From: Planococcus citri
Taxonomy: Eukaryota > Arthropoda > Insecta > Hemiptera > Pseudococcidae
Length of the DNA: 64,000 bases
Direction of reading: 5' to 3'
NCBI RefSeq assembly: GCF_950023065.1
Contig: NC_088678.1
Location: 82,989,590 to 83,053,589, forward strand
The stretch's first letter is position 1; the number at the start of each line of letters is the position of its first letter. Positions 32,961-44,699 of the stretch are shown here, in pieces. Under the pieces are notes generated by a model. The model did not search any database. It had not been told where the DNA came from and was given only the letters and a program-made list of their open reading frames with translations. A program made the translations under genes and the position numbers.

Positions 32961-35029
32961 TTCTATTTCTTGGATCTTGATTTGGCTTGGTCAAAGTGTT
33001 CATACGACCAGATCTGTCCAGACCTGATCATATGAGACCAGGATCCGGATCATTTCCTGGATCCAATTCGATCTGACCCGATCTAATTAAATCAGAGTTT
33101 TGATTTGTATCAAGACGTTGTTTAGACCAAAATTATCACTACTCGATTGGCCAGTATTTTCCTCAAAAAATTGTAACTACTCGTACTTGTATTTGTTTTG
33201 TCTGTGCCCTTCTTATAACGAGAGTACGAATAGTTGAACCGAACCTAGCCCATACTACTCAGAACGGATATACATAAAAAGCCTATTTCCGGTAAGTCAA
33301 ACGCGTACAGTTGACTCGACGAAATTCGAACGAAGGAAATTAGTTTCGTCTGTCAACTACTACGTGTACGCGTCCAAATGCCTGCGAACACTGAACTTCA
33401 AAGCTCAGACAGCGATGTAATTTTCGTAAACAAAATTTCCATCCAAGACTATCGAGTTTAGCTAATTTCGAGCTAGCGCGCCGCGCCGCGTGTCTTTCCA
33501 GAAAGACCGATTTTAATTAAATGACACAAACGAGCTCCGACAATGGTGTGAAAATTAAAACTACACCGATTACAAGGTATCATCATCATCATCATCATCA
33601 TCATCATCTGCGACGTGGATGGCGGTGGCGATGGCGGTGATATTGCATACAATCTTACAACTTTTTATCGGTGTCTTAAATTGTGGTACGAAGTGTTTTC
33701 GTAGTAACTACACCGAAGAAGAGAGTGCCCATGCCATGCCACACAACACGAATCGACGAAATTTTGTTAAATTATCATCTTTCGAGCTCGAGACCGGCTG
33801 CTTTGATAATTGCCACGTAATTTGCTACGTTGTAGTTTAACGAGTACCCCACTTCGCCATCATGCCCAGGTCCATGTTACTTACTGCTTCTGCTCGGACC
33901 TAGCGAGAGCAATCTAGCAATCTTCGATTAATTTGACGAAAGATGAAAAGGTCGACGAGTAGAACGGTGTAACGAGTAGAAAAAAAAGCCCGGAACATGG
34001 TAAAAAAAAAATTCATAAAGCTGCAAATTAAAAAGCGCAGCGTACCGGGTTATAGTCGCTAGTTTGTCGTTGTCTATCATTAGTCATCGCGTTTAGTGGT
34101 TACGTATGTAAAATGTACACACGAGCACGAGACTCGACGAGCCACCCACAACGGCTCATTAATTTTCCAAAACCTACCGAAGCTCGATTTGCTCCGACAG
34201 CCTCCTCACTCTCGTCATCGTGCTAGAGTGTGTATTCTTCTCATTCGTGCCACCACCGAAACAATCCATGTATCATACCGTTACAAATCGCTCCCTGTAC
34301 GAGTTACAACACCTTTGGAGGACAAGGATACGTATTCGTATTAATTACGTATACCTTCTTGAAGAACCGAACACGACGAATGATTGAAATGAACGAAAAA
34401 ATCAGCCACAAACAACCGCAAAGTTTTAGAGTGTGGGTGAAGAAAATTAGTTGTTTGGTAGAGAGATTCTTACTCGTATTTAAGTATCTGTATTACGTAC
34501 AAATAAACAGCCTACGTTTCGTGTAGGTAAGCGACATTGTTTGGATTCGAAATTTGGCACGATTAATGAGTGCCAGTGGCACGCAGCATTCGACCCACGT
34601 TTTTACGCTGAGCAATTTCTATTTTTATCGTATTTCGTATTTAGTTATTTCTTTAAATAAACTGCGAGTACAATAGCATCAAAGTGACCGAATACCGCTA
34701 CATTTCCTCGCATTATTATTTACTCTATTCAAATAGAACTTCAAAGTACGCGAACTTAATCGCGTACATGAAACGTAGATGAGCTGCTTCAAGTGCTGCA
34801 GGATCTTTGTTGACAATTTTGGCAAAAATTAGCTCTTCTTAGATCTTGTGAGTAAGAAATGCGAGACTCAATCACTCAAAGTACAGTTCTGACCTTCGTG
34901 GTTCTCATGGAACTCCCTATCATGGGTACCATGGAGGTCAAAATTATTCTCCAGAGCTCATTTTTCATTCATATTCAGCCTTGCTCAATTTCAACCACGA
35001 GCGGACTCCTGGATGGGGGACGGGCTCCA
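32961..35029. other. Low-copy DNA with a CAT microsatellite and a GATC-rich patch
   Basis: 33000-33110 is a GATC-rich patch (CCTGGATCCAATTCGATCTG and related words) similar to 38203-38260. A CAT/ATC trinucleotide run covers 33580-33608. CG-rich words (GCGCGCCGCGCCGCG) lie near 33477-33490. No gene is supported. 34096-34344 and 34230-34526 are open but have no domain. Confidence 0.35.
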
Positions 35030-35165
35030 AATTTTTAATACCCATGATGGAGGGGTAAAATTTGAATTTTGAAGCCGAAAAAAAATCGAGTCGTCTGCTC
35101 ACACCCTCAAGAAGAATAGCTGTGCAAAAATTCAGCCCTCTAGGAGGCGTAGATCAAATTTAGGT
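35030..35165. repeat. Left direct repeat flanking family-2 copy E
   Basis: The block contains AAAAAATCGAGTCGTCTGCT followed by AGAATAGCTGTGCAAAAATTCAGCCCTCTAGGAGGCGTAGATC. A diverged copy in the same orientation lies at 36665-36800, on the other side of the inverted-repeat element at 35200-36505. Confidence 0.7.
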
Positions 35166-35199
35166 TTTTTCAATTTTTCAAAAAAATCAAGTCTGACAA

Positions 35200-36505
35200 G
35201 GAGCCTCTTGAAGTGTCCTCCTCCGATTTGAACGAAACCGCGATTTTTGGAAATAGCATGTTCTAAAACCCCTAAATCCAAATTTTGAGCTGCCCAAGTT
35301 CATTTTTCGATTTTTGGCAAATTTTTGAAAATCCAAAATTGACTATTTCGGTGATTTATGCTTTTTTTAAAAAGTACGTACTTGATCAGTACTCTCTAAA
35401 TTTAAAGCAGTCAAATTTCACTGCTTAGCAGTCACGACATTTTGCCTTTTTAAAGCAGTCGTTTTTTTACTGCAAAACAGTGAAAAATTACTGAATTGGT
35501 CAGTCAAAATGATTTTTTACTGACCAATTCAGTAATTTTTCACTGTTTTGCAGTAAAAAAAACTACTGTTTTAAAAAGGCAAAATGTCGTGACTGCTAAG
35601 CAGTGAAATTGACTGTTTCAAATTTAGGGAGTAAAAATGTTCAAAATAAGTCCTAAAACTGATATCAACCCCCCCCCCATCCAAATTTCGCCATTTCCAG
35701 CCATTCTGGAGCCTCCAGTGCATTTTTCAATTTCTCCAGAATTTTCAATTTGCTCCAGAAAGCGTGAATATGAAGTTAGGCAGCTAAAAATCGAGTTGTG
35801 TGTTATACTCGAACTATTTCACGAATTTATTCACATTTGAGCCGATGCTGGAGGGGACACCTCAAGAGTGGGTTTTCTACCAGCTTTTTTCATAACAACA
35901 ATATCCAAAAATTAAAGGGAGGTCCAAGAAAGGCTGGATATGGCGAAATTCGCTCTCGTGTGGTTAATTAATGACAAAATACAGCGATTCGCGCAAATTT
36001 CTAAAATTTTCTCGAAAACGAGGAATTTTTGGTTTTGGGATGTTTTTATTTTGAAAAAAAGCTGGTGAAAAAACCACTCTTGAGGTGTCCCCTCCAGAAT
36101 CGGCTCAAATGTGAATAAATTCATTAAACAATTCGAGCATAACACACAACTCGATTTTTAGCTGTCCAACTTCATATTCACGCCTTCTGGAGCAAATTGA
36201 AAATTCTGGAGAAATTTAAAAATAGCGCTGGAGGCTCCAGAATGGCTGGAAGTGGTGAAATATGGATTTGGTTAATTAATATTAGTTTTGGGACTTATTT
36301 TGACCATTATTACTGATCAAGTACGTACTTTTTAAAAAAAGCATAAATCACCGAAATAGTCAATTTTGGATTTTCAAAAATTTGCCAAAAATCGAAAAAT
36401 GAACTTGGGCAGCTTAAAATTTGGATTCAGGGGTTTTAGAACATGCTCTTTCCAAAAATCGCGGTCCTGTTCAAATCGGAGGAGGACACCTCAAGAGGTT
36501 CCCTT
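35200..36505. repeat. Family-2 inverted-repeat element, copy E
   Basis: The left end (GAGCCTCTTGAAGTGTCCTC, then CTCCGATTTGAA) is the reverse of the right end (TTCAAATCGGAGGAGGACAC, then CTCAAGAGG). Inner blocks (CCAAATTTTGAGCTGCCCAAG, CGATTTTTGGCAAATTTTTG, GAGTTGTGTGTTATACTCG) also occur on both arms in opposite orientation. It is related to 5302-6640. No transposase is encoded. A 240-bp MITE interrupts the left arm at 35392-35631. Confidence 0.75.
35392..35631. mobile_element. 240-bp hairpin MITE with TA target duplication
   Basis: Almost the whole element is one inverted repeat: CTCTCTAAATTTAAAGCAGT on the left against the reverse of the right end AAATTTAGGGAG. Matching inner blocks are ACTGCTTAGCAGTCACGACA, TTTTGCCTTTTTAAA and CTGCAAAACAGTGAAAAATT. 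The short centre is near 35500-35515. TA flanks it at 35390-35391 and 35632-35633. The opposite arm of copy E reads GATCAGTAATAATGGTC without the insertion (on the reverse strand), so the boundaries are fixed. TA duplication suggests mobilisation by a Tc1/mariner-type enzyme. Confidence 0.9.
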
Positions 36506-36664
36506 GTGAGTTGGAGAGATTTCAGACTATATTTGGCTAAGTACAAAATTTCAAAAAATTGTCGAAAAAATCTGAAAATTGGTAGAAGTCTTCGTCGAGG
36601 TTTAAATCGAAGGATTCTTTAATGTGGACCTGCATGGGGGGCATTAGTAAGGTATCTGTTGGGG

Positions 36665-36800
36665 GTCCATTCGGGGGAGGGAAGCTAAATTTCAATTTTG
36701 AGGTCGAAAAAAATCGAGTCGTCTGCTCAAAACTTTAAGAACAGCTGGGCAAAATTTCAGCCCTCTGGGAGGCGTATATCAAATTTCTATTTTTTTGAAA
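36665..36800. repeat. Right direct repeat flanking family-2 copy E
   Basis: The block contains AAAAATCGAGTCGTCTGCTC and, further on, CAGCCCTCTGGGAGGCGTAT, which parallels 35090-35155 in the same orientation. Confidence 0.7.
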
Positions 36801-38939
36801 ATCTTGATAATAATGATGAAAAGCCCTATTTCAGAGAGGGGCGGGGTTAGAGGGTTACGGGTGGCAGCACAAACCAGCACAAACGAAGCACAATAGATAC
36901 ATTCATTTTTCTCATTTCAAACTTTCGTCTAAACCATTTTTTAATATTCATGTCTACGCCCCCCCCCCCAACAAATAACCCCTCGACGCCACAGTAAGGG
37001 GAGCAGCACAAACGAAAATCTTTTCAGCACAAACCAGCACAAACGAATGGCATGTGTTTGAAGTCAATCGATGGGGGCGCGTGGACATGCACCTAGACAT
37101 TTCAGCAGAGAGCTGTAAAACAAAACGTTGACCTACTCCAAGGAGAGTTGAAGCCAATTCTCTCCTTTTGCGAGGAACTTGGGAAAAAAGTTAGGATCAT
37201 CGGTGCACCTGAAACGAAAACTGAGCTGATTTTACATAGATTTTTTTCCATCTGGAATTGGTGGAAAATTCAACATACGACCCCAACATGATAATTTAGC
37301 ACTCGACGCGACGAGCAGTGTATCGAAGGCGAGAAAGACGATAGCTGTAATAAAAGACCCGAACCGCAGACTCGATTCTGTCGTGAAATAGTCATTTCGA
37401 AAGTGAAGGAAATATTCACGTTGTTGCAGCATCCAGCAGGTAATCGTAAATATACTTAAGAGCACGTGGAGACGTCGTCGTGGTGAGGGAAAGGTGTACA
37501 TATACTCGTGTTACTCGTATGTAGGTCTAGGTATACGTATACGTGTATACGTAAACGTATATAAATAATGAAAGAGACATAAGTGCGGAGGATGTTACAA
37601 TGTGTTTTAAAGCTTATATCGTCAAATTCACGGACGATAAAATTCAACAATAAAACAGGAAAGCACGAATTATGAACTGGCTTTTAGTTTAAAGAGTTGC
37701 GTATACTACGAGGTCTAGCTGTACACATAGCTCTTATATCCTGTACATACATGGTATATGATGAGGCTGCTGTTTGCGGTACATACAAGGTACACAAAAT
37801 CGTCTCCACCAGCCCCACAGCCACAGCCTGCCCTGCCACCCTAATCGAGCGACGCGACGCCGCCGTCGCCGCAGTTGTAGCAGCAGCAGAGCGCCGGCAA
37901 AAGATATACAGACTCGCATTCTTCGATAATAATATAACGTGTAAATATTACAACCGTGAGAATGTTTAGCGAAGGCTCATTAACTATACTACCAGAATAT
38001 ACTCTTGTTTAACACTTTCGCAATCGTAAACTGTAAATTACTCGCTAAAACGTGTCGTTGTCTTCGTAACGAAATTTTATCATGTTTTTTTCATTTTTTT
38101 CAATTTTTTTTTCGACCCGAAATACCTATTGGTATTGAAAGGTCACCATCACTTCAAGATTTGAAAAATAGGATATCTCGTGGGAAATGATTGAAGACAT
38201 TCCCTGGATCTAATTTGATCTGACCAAACCTAATCAGATCAAAGACCAACCAGCTCAGATCTAATAAAAGAAGTCCCTTTTTTTCTGTCTTTTGATACAG
38301 TCTTTGTAAGAGAACTCAGTTGGAGAGAGCACAGTGCACTTATTTCCTTTGGCAAAAGTTGCTTTTTCAATTCAACGCAGAAAAAACTGAAACGATTTCA
38401 AACCAAACGAGAGGACGGCTACGGAAATACATCTTTTCTGCGCGTGAATATGATTTTCATCGTTTTGTATTTTTTTTCTCTCGCTCTCGCCAAAGGGGGT
38501 CAGAAAGAAGAATAACTCAGTTTTGTTAGCTCATTCGCGAATGCGATAAAACAACAATCTGTTGATTCTTCCGCCATGCACACACAATATACGAACATAT
38601 TATCGCACAAATCGTACCCACAAACAGCAGCCAGCACCGTGTCGCGTCTGTTCAACGTATACTCGTATTATACAGCGATCCCCCTTTAAGGGAATTATTT
38701 CCACGTATGTATTAACAGTGTGTAAGTGGATATATACTCGTATCTGTTACCGTTGCTGTAACGTGGCATAGTTTTCATTCTAATACATACCAACTACAGT
38801 GGTAGCAAAAGCAACAGATTCGATCTTGTCTGCGAAAAGGGGTGAAATACGAGTAGAAGAGAAGGGGAAGGGTGAGTAGCTAAGTACTAGATAAAAATGT
38901 TACTCAATAAATGAGACTACATTAAGATGAGGTGAAAAA
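36801..38939. other. Low-copy DNA, short AGCACAAACCAGCACAAAC repeats
   Basis: The word CAGCACAAACCAGCACAAAC occurs near 36865 and 37025, and a shorter form near 37010. GATC-rich words appear at 38203-38260. Alanine-, arginine- or valine-rich frames near 37697-37969 come from a CGCCGCCGTCGCCGC stretch (37857-37871). No gene is supported. Confidence 0.35.
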
Positions 38940-40520
38940 AAAATTCAGGAGTTGGAAGCTATTGACCCAAAAAACTAAAATTTGGTACGTACCCTATTTT
39001 TTGAACTTCATTTCAATCGACTGGAAATAGTTTTGAACTTTTGAATCAGTTCTGGAGTCTCAAGCAGATTACTGGAAGTTGAAATTTCCCAAAAAAAAAG
39101 TTTTTCAACGAAGTTGGAAAACTAAAATTTACTTCACATCCAATTTTTGACATGCTATAAGTAGACTGAAGTTGGTTTTAGAATGTTTTGGAGTTTCCAG
39201 AAATTGTTTGGTTATTCCGGATTTTTCGAAATTGCCTAAATACTTCGCCCAAATCAACCTGTGTTCAGTGTGAGGGGGTGGGAGGTACAAGTCAATATCC
39301 CCTAAACTCCTGCAGATTTCATCTAAAAGTTCAAATTTATAGATACATACATTTATTTGACAGCTTCATCAGCTTATCTATAGATAGGTGTGTATTTTTG
39401 TGAGTACCTTGTGGAAATTGATGGGTGGTTTCGCAAAAAACATCTCGAGGAACAAATTTTGAATTGGGGAACTGACAGAAAATGGATATTTTTGATCGTA
39501 GTATGAGTTGTGTTGAGAGAGCCAGGAATTGAAGAATTTCTGCGTAATTCCCTCAGAATGAACAGGAAATAAGAAAGAGGACTGCTCTTTCATCTTTTTT
39601 TTTCGTGCTTGAAAAGGGAATCTTGAAATTTGTACTTCAAGGTTACAAATTTGTTAGATATCATTATTCCCCTCTCCAATGATTATTTTTTTGCCGGGTG
39701 CGTGTAAAATTGAGAAAACTATCATCAGATAAATTTTCGGGCCCATGTTGACAACTCTTGAAAGAGTTGTGATGAGAAAAATTGACCAGAATGACGAGCG
39801 GGTTCTACGCCAGGAATAAAAAAATGCGTTTTGATAAAAATTAGGGAAGAAAGAGTCATTTGCTCGGCTCTACTCTTTGGATCTTCAAATTGCTATTTTT
39901 ACGTTGAAAATGTTCTGCAGGTCTTTCTCCTCCTCAACAATTGATCTTCAAATTGTCTCAATGCAATTCATCCTTCTAATCTAACGATACTTTTTTTGTC
40001 AAGTGGGTTCAAAAGTTGAAAAAATTTTCATCAGATAGATTTTTAGTATGTCAGTTCATGAACGTTGAAAGAACTGTGTTGAGAAATAGTTACTAGAAAG
40101 GTAGGCGGGTTCTGCGCCAGGAATGAAAAATTGCATTCAATTTCCGGGCAAGAGAACGCTCTGTGCTGACACTCTTCGATTTGAACCCAAACAAGATAGA
40201 TCGAATGAGCATGTCCTGAGACCCCTGTGATCAAGATTTCAAGCGTTGAAGTTCATTGGAATCTTTAAAAAAAAATTGAAATTTTTTGAAATACGAGCGT
40301 TTAAACGGATATTTCCACACTTTTTCATGAAATATGAATTTTTTTGAGCAAAGTGAACTGATTATTGGGAAAGAAACCCTGTAAGTTGATATTTTTAATC
40401 CTAATAATTGATCAGAGTACGAAGAAATGCGATGAAAAAGTTGTAGCAGAGGTAGGCGGGTTCTGCGCCAGGAATAGAATTACTCTTCAATTGCCTTAGA
40501 ATGAACAGCTGATTAAGCAT
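38940..40520. repeat. Diverged repeat block with core motif, parallel to 8990-10520
   Basis: The start (TTGAATCAGTTCTGGAGTCT and CAAGCAGATTACTGGAAGTTG) matches 9060-9110. Core-motif sites stand near 39795 (TTCTACGCCAGGA), 40103 and 40453 (both TTCTGCGCCAGGA). The intervening DNA again carries CTTAGAATGAACAG-type words. Confidence 0.65.
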
Positions 40521-42299
40521 GATGCTGATTGTCAATCAGAGTGACTAGAAACTATTCATCTACTACTGATCAAAATTCCCCATCCCTTGTCAACCACATC
40601 TGACCATCGGTCATTCATAAACGATTACGTGACCCTCGTCGCAAAGGTTATTGCGAAAACGATTACGAAAAATACTCGTATTTACGAGAACGCGAGCACG
40701 ACGACGCTGCGACGGGTAGGGTAGGTACAACACGGTGTATTTTTTCCTGCAGCAATCCGACGATAGAAATAAGTACGCGAGATAACATTAAGCGAAAGCG
40801 CATTTGTAAAATACGAGTATATATTCTTCATTGCGAAAACAATTTAATTTTACGTCTCGCGACGCCGCGGGCGAGGAAAAAAATTAAACGCCGGCGGGAG
40901 AATTTACGAGCAACGGCGAATGTATTTAAAGTATCAATAATAAAAAAAAAAAGTGAAGAAAAAAGGGCATTCGGCTATTTACGAGACATGTTTCGATGAT
41001 TTTTATTACGTCGGACAAAAAAATTATTCGGAGCATTTCTTAATGGCGTTTCGTATAGGGGTAATATTTCATCTAAATGGCAAAATCTAAAGCTGCTAAA
41101 AGATAATTTTATTTACGACTATACGAGCGCGCAGAAAGCTCGAGATTGTCGCCAGATGGTGCGAGATTATTCGTCCTACTCGTACTACTCCTACACCCTG
41201 CTATGTATATACTATAACGTAGGTACCTAGTATAATAAGTGCTGCTTTGCTTCCTATACCTACCTACCTACATATAAGATGAACACTTAGGCATACATTA
41301 GTGATATAAACTCCTGTTTACTGGCTGGGTTCGTGGACTTGCTAGGGGTAGTTATCAGATTACCAAGTATTTTTGGTACCTTAACACTCCTCATGAGGTT
41401 GGCTTATCAGTGAGTATTTGTGGGTATGTACAGGTGAGTAATTTGGCACTTTCTGTACATTATGTACAAGTACCCTCCTCCCCCAGGCCTCTCTCTTTCG
41501 AACACGGGTATGTGTAAATACGACGAGATGAAAACAAAGCACACATCAAATGTCATTAGTTATTTTTATACATACGTACACGTATCTCTATCTGTGCGAG
41601 CGTACGAGTGTAGGTATTTTACCTTACAGCAGATGACATATAAGTGCGTGTCATGTGGCCGCCATCGCCACCGCCGTCGTAAATACGAGTCTATTATTAA
41701 AAGTACAACTAAGTATATCTCATTCTCTCTCAGTACGTCGTCATCGTCATCGTCGATGAAGGCGACATCTTCATTCAACAACAACATCGATATCAACACC
41801 TGAACAGTACTGCAGAGCGGCTACGGGCTACAAAGCCAATACCCATTAACCAACACAACAAACACAATCCAAATTTCCGGCTTTCACGTCGTGTAATCGA
41901 ACATCATCACTGCCAAGTGCCGAAGTGCCGCGTGTAGGCATGTACGAGTGCGTAGTAACTAAACCTTTTATTTCAAAATAAATCATAGCACGTCGAAGAA
42001 AACGTCTCGAAGGGCCTTTTTAACCGTATGCTATCCAATAATAACGAAAATGATGAAGGAACACTTTGGCTAGCCACTTTTCAAATCGATCCTAACGACG
42101 TGGCTCGTAGAAATTTCATATAGCACGTGTGAAAATATTATCGAAGGCAGAAGGAACGGCTGTGCCTCAGTGGACGAATATTTATCATCGGAAATAAAGG
42201 AATAGTAGATATTTCAGGCAATAGATTTTCCGCATCTTTGTACATGAAAAAAACTCTCACGCAGTAAGCGTGAGAAGACCGACTTTTCGTAAAATAAAT
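40521..42299. other. Low-copy DNA, nothing recognised
   Basis: CG-rich words (CGACGACGCTGCGACGGG near 40690, GCGACGCCGCGGGCGAGG near 40858) and TACGAGTA words occur. A short hairpin CTCTCACGCAGTAAGCGTGAG lies near 42253-42274. Frames 41462-41803 and 41566-41799 have no domain. Confidence 0.35.
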
Positions 42300-42830
42300 A
42301 TCTTTTACGAACGAATTGATCCACTTTTATTTAAACAGTGATTCGCGAACGAACTGATTCGTATAAGTGACTTGTTCGTGAACGAATCGATTTGTACAAG
42401 TGACTCGTTCGTGAATGAATCGATTCGTATAAGTGACTCGTTCGCGAACGAATCGATTCGTATAAGTGACTCGTTCGCGAACAAATCGAATCATACAAGT
42501 GAATCGTTCGCGAACGAATTGATTCGTACAAGTGAATCGTTCGCGAACGAATCGATTCGTACAAGTGAATCGTTCGCGAACGAATTAATTCATACAAGTG
42601 AATCGTTCACGAACGAACCGATTCAGACATGTGATTCGTTCGCGAACGAATTGATTCATTTACTCAATTTTCAATGAATCATTCGCGAACGAATTGATTC
42701 GTATTAGTGACTCATTCGCGAACGAATTTATTCATAAATTAAAGATTCGTTGGCGAATGGTTCTTTCAAAAAATTGATCAATTCGTTCACGAATGATTCA
42801 CAAAAAATTGAGGGTCGTATACTTAATAGG
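42300..42830. repeat. 33-bp tandem satellite sharing the TCGTTCGCGAACGA palindrome
   Basis: About 14 units of the form GTGAATCGTTCGCGAACGAA followed by TCGATTCGTACAA repeat with a period of 33 (counted at 42433 and 42466). Because 33 is a multiple of three, frames stay open on both strands (42372-42677 plus with repeated NESIRISDSFA, 42331-42597 minus with repeated YESIRSRTIHL). These are not evidence of a gene. The array decays at both ends. Confidence 0.92.
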
Positions 42831-44330
42831 AATCGAGCAAACCTAGTGAGATTTCAAGTTTCATCGAAATCAGTTCAGCCATTTCCTAGGTAATGAGTTT
42901 TGAAAAATTCTCAATAAAAATTTTGTCGCTCGACAAATTTGAAAGCTTTGAGCTTTTGAAAATTTTGTTTTCAATTACGCGCGAAAGCTACGAACTTTTG
43001 GATCATGGTGCAAGTGCGAAATCATAGGAATGGTGATGGACTTGTGATACTTCAAGTTTCAGAAAGATTGGTTCAGTCGTTACTCAAGGTAATGATTTTT
43101 AAGTGAAAAATGTCGAAAAAAAATTTTGTCGCTCGATAAACTTGGAAGCTTTGAACTTTTGAAACACGATGATGGTGACAAATTGTCCGGCTAGTATCCA
43201 AGGGCTGACATTTTGAGTTTCATCAAAATCGGTTCAACCGTTCCTGAGAAATAAATTTTTAAATGAGTTTTTAAGTGAAAAATGTCGAAAAAAATTTTGT
43301 CGCTCGATAAACTTGGAAGCTTTGAACTTTTGGAACTTGATGATGATGGCGAAATCTCCGCTAAGTAGTGTAGTTCTGAAATTTCAAATTTGATCAAAAT
43401 CGATTCAGCCGTTGCTGAGAAATTAAATTTTATGTGTAAATTCACCTCATCACATACGAGTACTTAAATATTTAAGTAAAGACTTGGCACACGAATTCAT
43501 TTAAAATTGAACTTTTAAAAAATCATTTCTCAGGAACGGTTGAACCGATTTTGATGAAACTCAAAATGTCAGCCCTTGGATACTAGCCGGACAATTTGTC
43601 ACCATCATCGTGTTTTAAAAGTTCAAAGCTTTCAAGTTTATCGAGCGACAAAATTTTTTTTCGACATTTTTCACTTAAAAATTCATTTAAAAATTTATTT
43701 CTCAGGAACCTTTGAACCGATTTTGATGAAACTCAAAATGTCAGCCCTTGGATACTAGCCGGACAATTTGTCACCATCATCGTGTTTCAAAAGTTCAAAG
43801 CTTCCAAGTTTATCGAGCGACAAAATTTTTTTTCGACATTTTTCACTTAAAAATCATTACCTTGAGTAACGACTGAACCAATCTTTCTGAAACTTGAAGT
43901 ATCACAAGTCCATCACCATTCCTATGATTTCGCACTTGCACCATGATCCAAAAGTTCGTAGCTTTCTTACGTAATCGAAAACAAAATTGAGCTTTTTCAA
44001 ATTTTCGGGGGGTGACTTTGCACAAAATTTTTTAAAAATTTAATTTCTCAGCAACGGCTGAACCGATTTTGATCAAATTTTAAATGTCACAACTAGGCTA
44101 CTAGCCGAACATTTTGGCATCATCATCAAGTTCCAAAAGAACGCAGCTTCCAAGTTTATCGAGTGACAAAATTTTTTTTCGAAATTTTTCAAAACTCATT
44201 ACCTAGAAAACGGCTGAACCGATTTTGATGAAACTTGAAATCTAAGTAGGCCTCTACGATCTCTATAATTTCGCATATTCACTTCGATCCAAAAGTTTGT
44301 AGCTTTCGAATTAAATCAAAAATTCAAAAA
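42831..44330. repeat. Large inverted-repeat cluster (CGGCTGAACCGATTTTGATGAAAC family)
   Basis: 42990-43280 reads forward and 43680-43970 is its close reverse complement. Examples are GTGCGAAATCATAGGAATGG against CCATTCCTATGATTTCGCAC, and GTCGCTCGATAAACTTGGAAG against its reverse. A partial extra reversed copy lies at 43490-43690, and diverged copies lie at 42831-42980 and 44030-44260. Each unit includes a GAACCGATTTTGATGAAACT-like block. The family is probably a non-autonomous repeat. No transposase is present. Confidence 0.8.
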
Positions 44331-44335
44331 AAAAT

Positions 44336-44357
44336 TGTATATATATATATATATATA
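44336..44357. repeat. TA dinucleotide microsatellite
   Basis: A plain run of alternating T and A separates the inverted-repeat cluster from the GGGCACCACAA cluster. Confidence 0.95.
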
Positions 44358-44373
44358 GATTTAAACTTAGTCA

Positions 44374-44690
44374 TTGTGGTGCCCGTTTTAAGTATACGTA
44401 GTCATTGTGGTGCCCGGTTTTGGGCTTGTGGCGCCCAAATCGGGCACCACAAGGTCTTTTTATATAAAACGATGCAGAATCGAGTGAAATGCACTCTAAG
44501 GTGATAAAAAAATTTTTGAGGCAGGCACCACAAGTACCAAGTTTATGTATCGGGCACCTCTATGACTAAGTATGATGAAAAATCCAAACTGCACCAAAAC
44601 ACCTTTATCATACATATATATGTGATCCTCTATGTACGCGGGCACCACAATTACCATAAAAGACCCGGGCACCACAAGGTACTAGGTACG
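44374..44690. repeat. Cluster of GGGCACCACAA words with a strong hairpin
   Basis: The word GGGCACCACAA or its reverse occurs near 44374 (reverse), 44405 (reverse), 44441, 44524 (AGGCACCACAA), 44641 and 44669. Shorter forms lie at 44426 (TTGTGGCGCCC) and 44552 (GGGCACCTC). 44405-44425 and 44433-44452 form a near-perfect stem of about 20 bases with a short loop. No frame is present. Confidence 0.8.
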
Positions 44691-44699
44691 TGTATTCAT

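Noticed and set aside
42331..42677. Open frames on both strands with repeated NESIRISDSFA or YESIRSRTIHL units as a possible repeat protein
   Set aside because: The 33-bp period alone keeps frames open on both strands; there is no start context, domain or composition typical of a protein.
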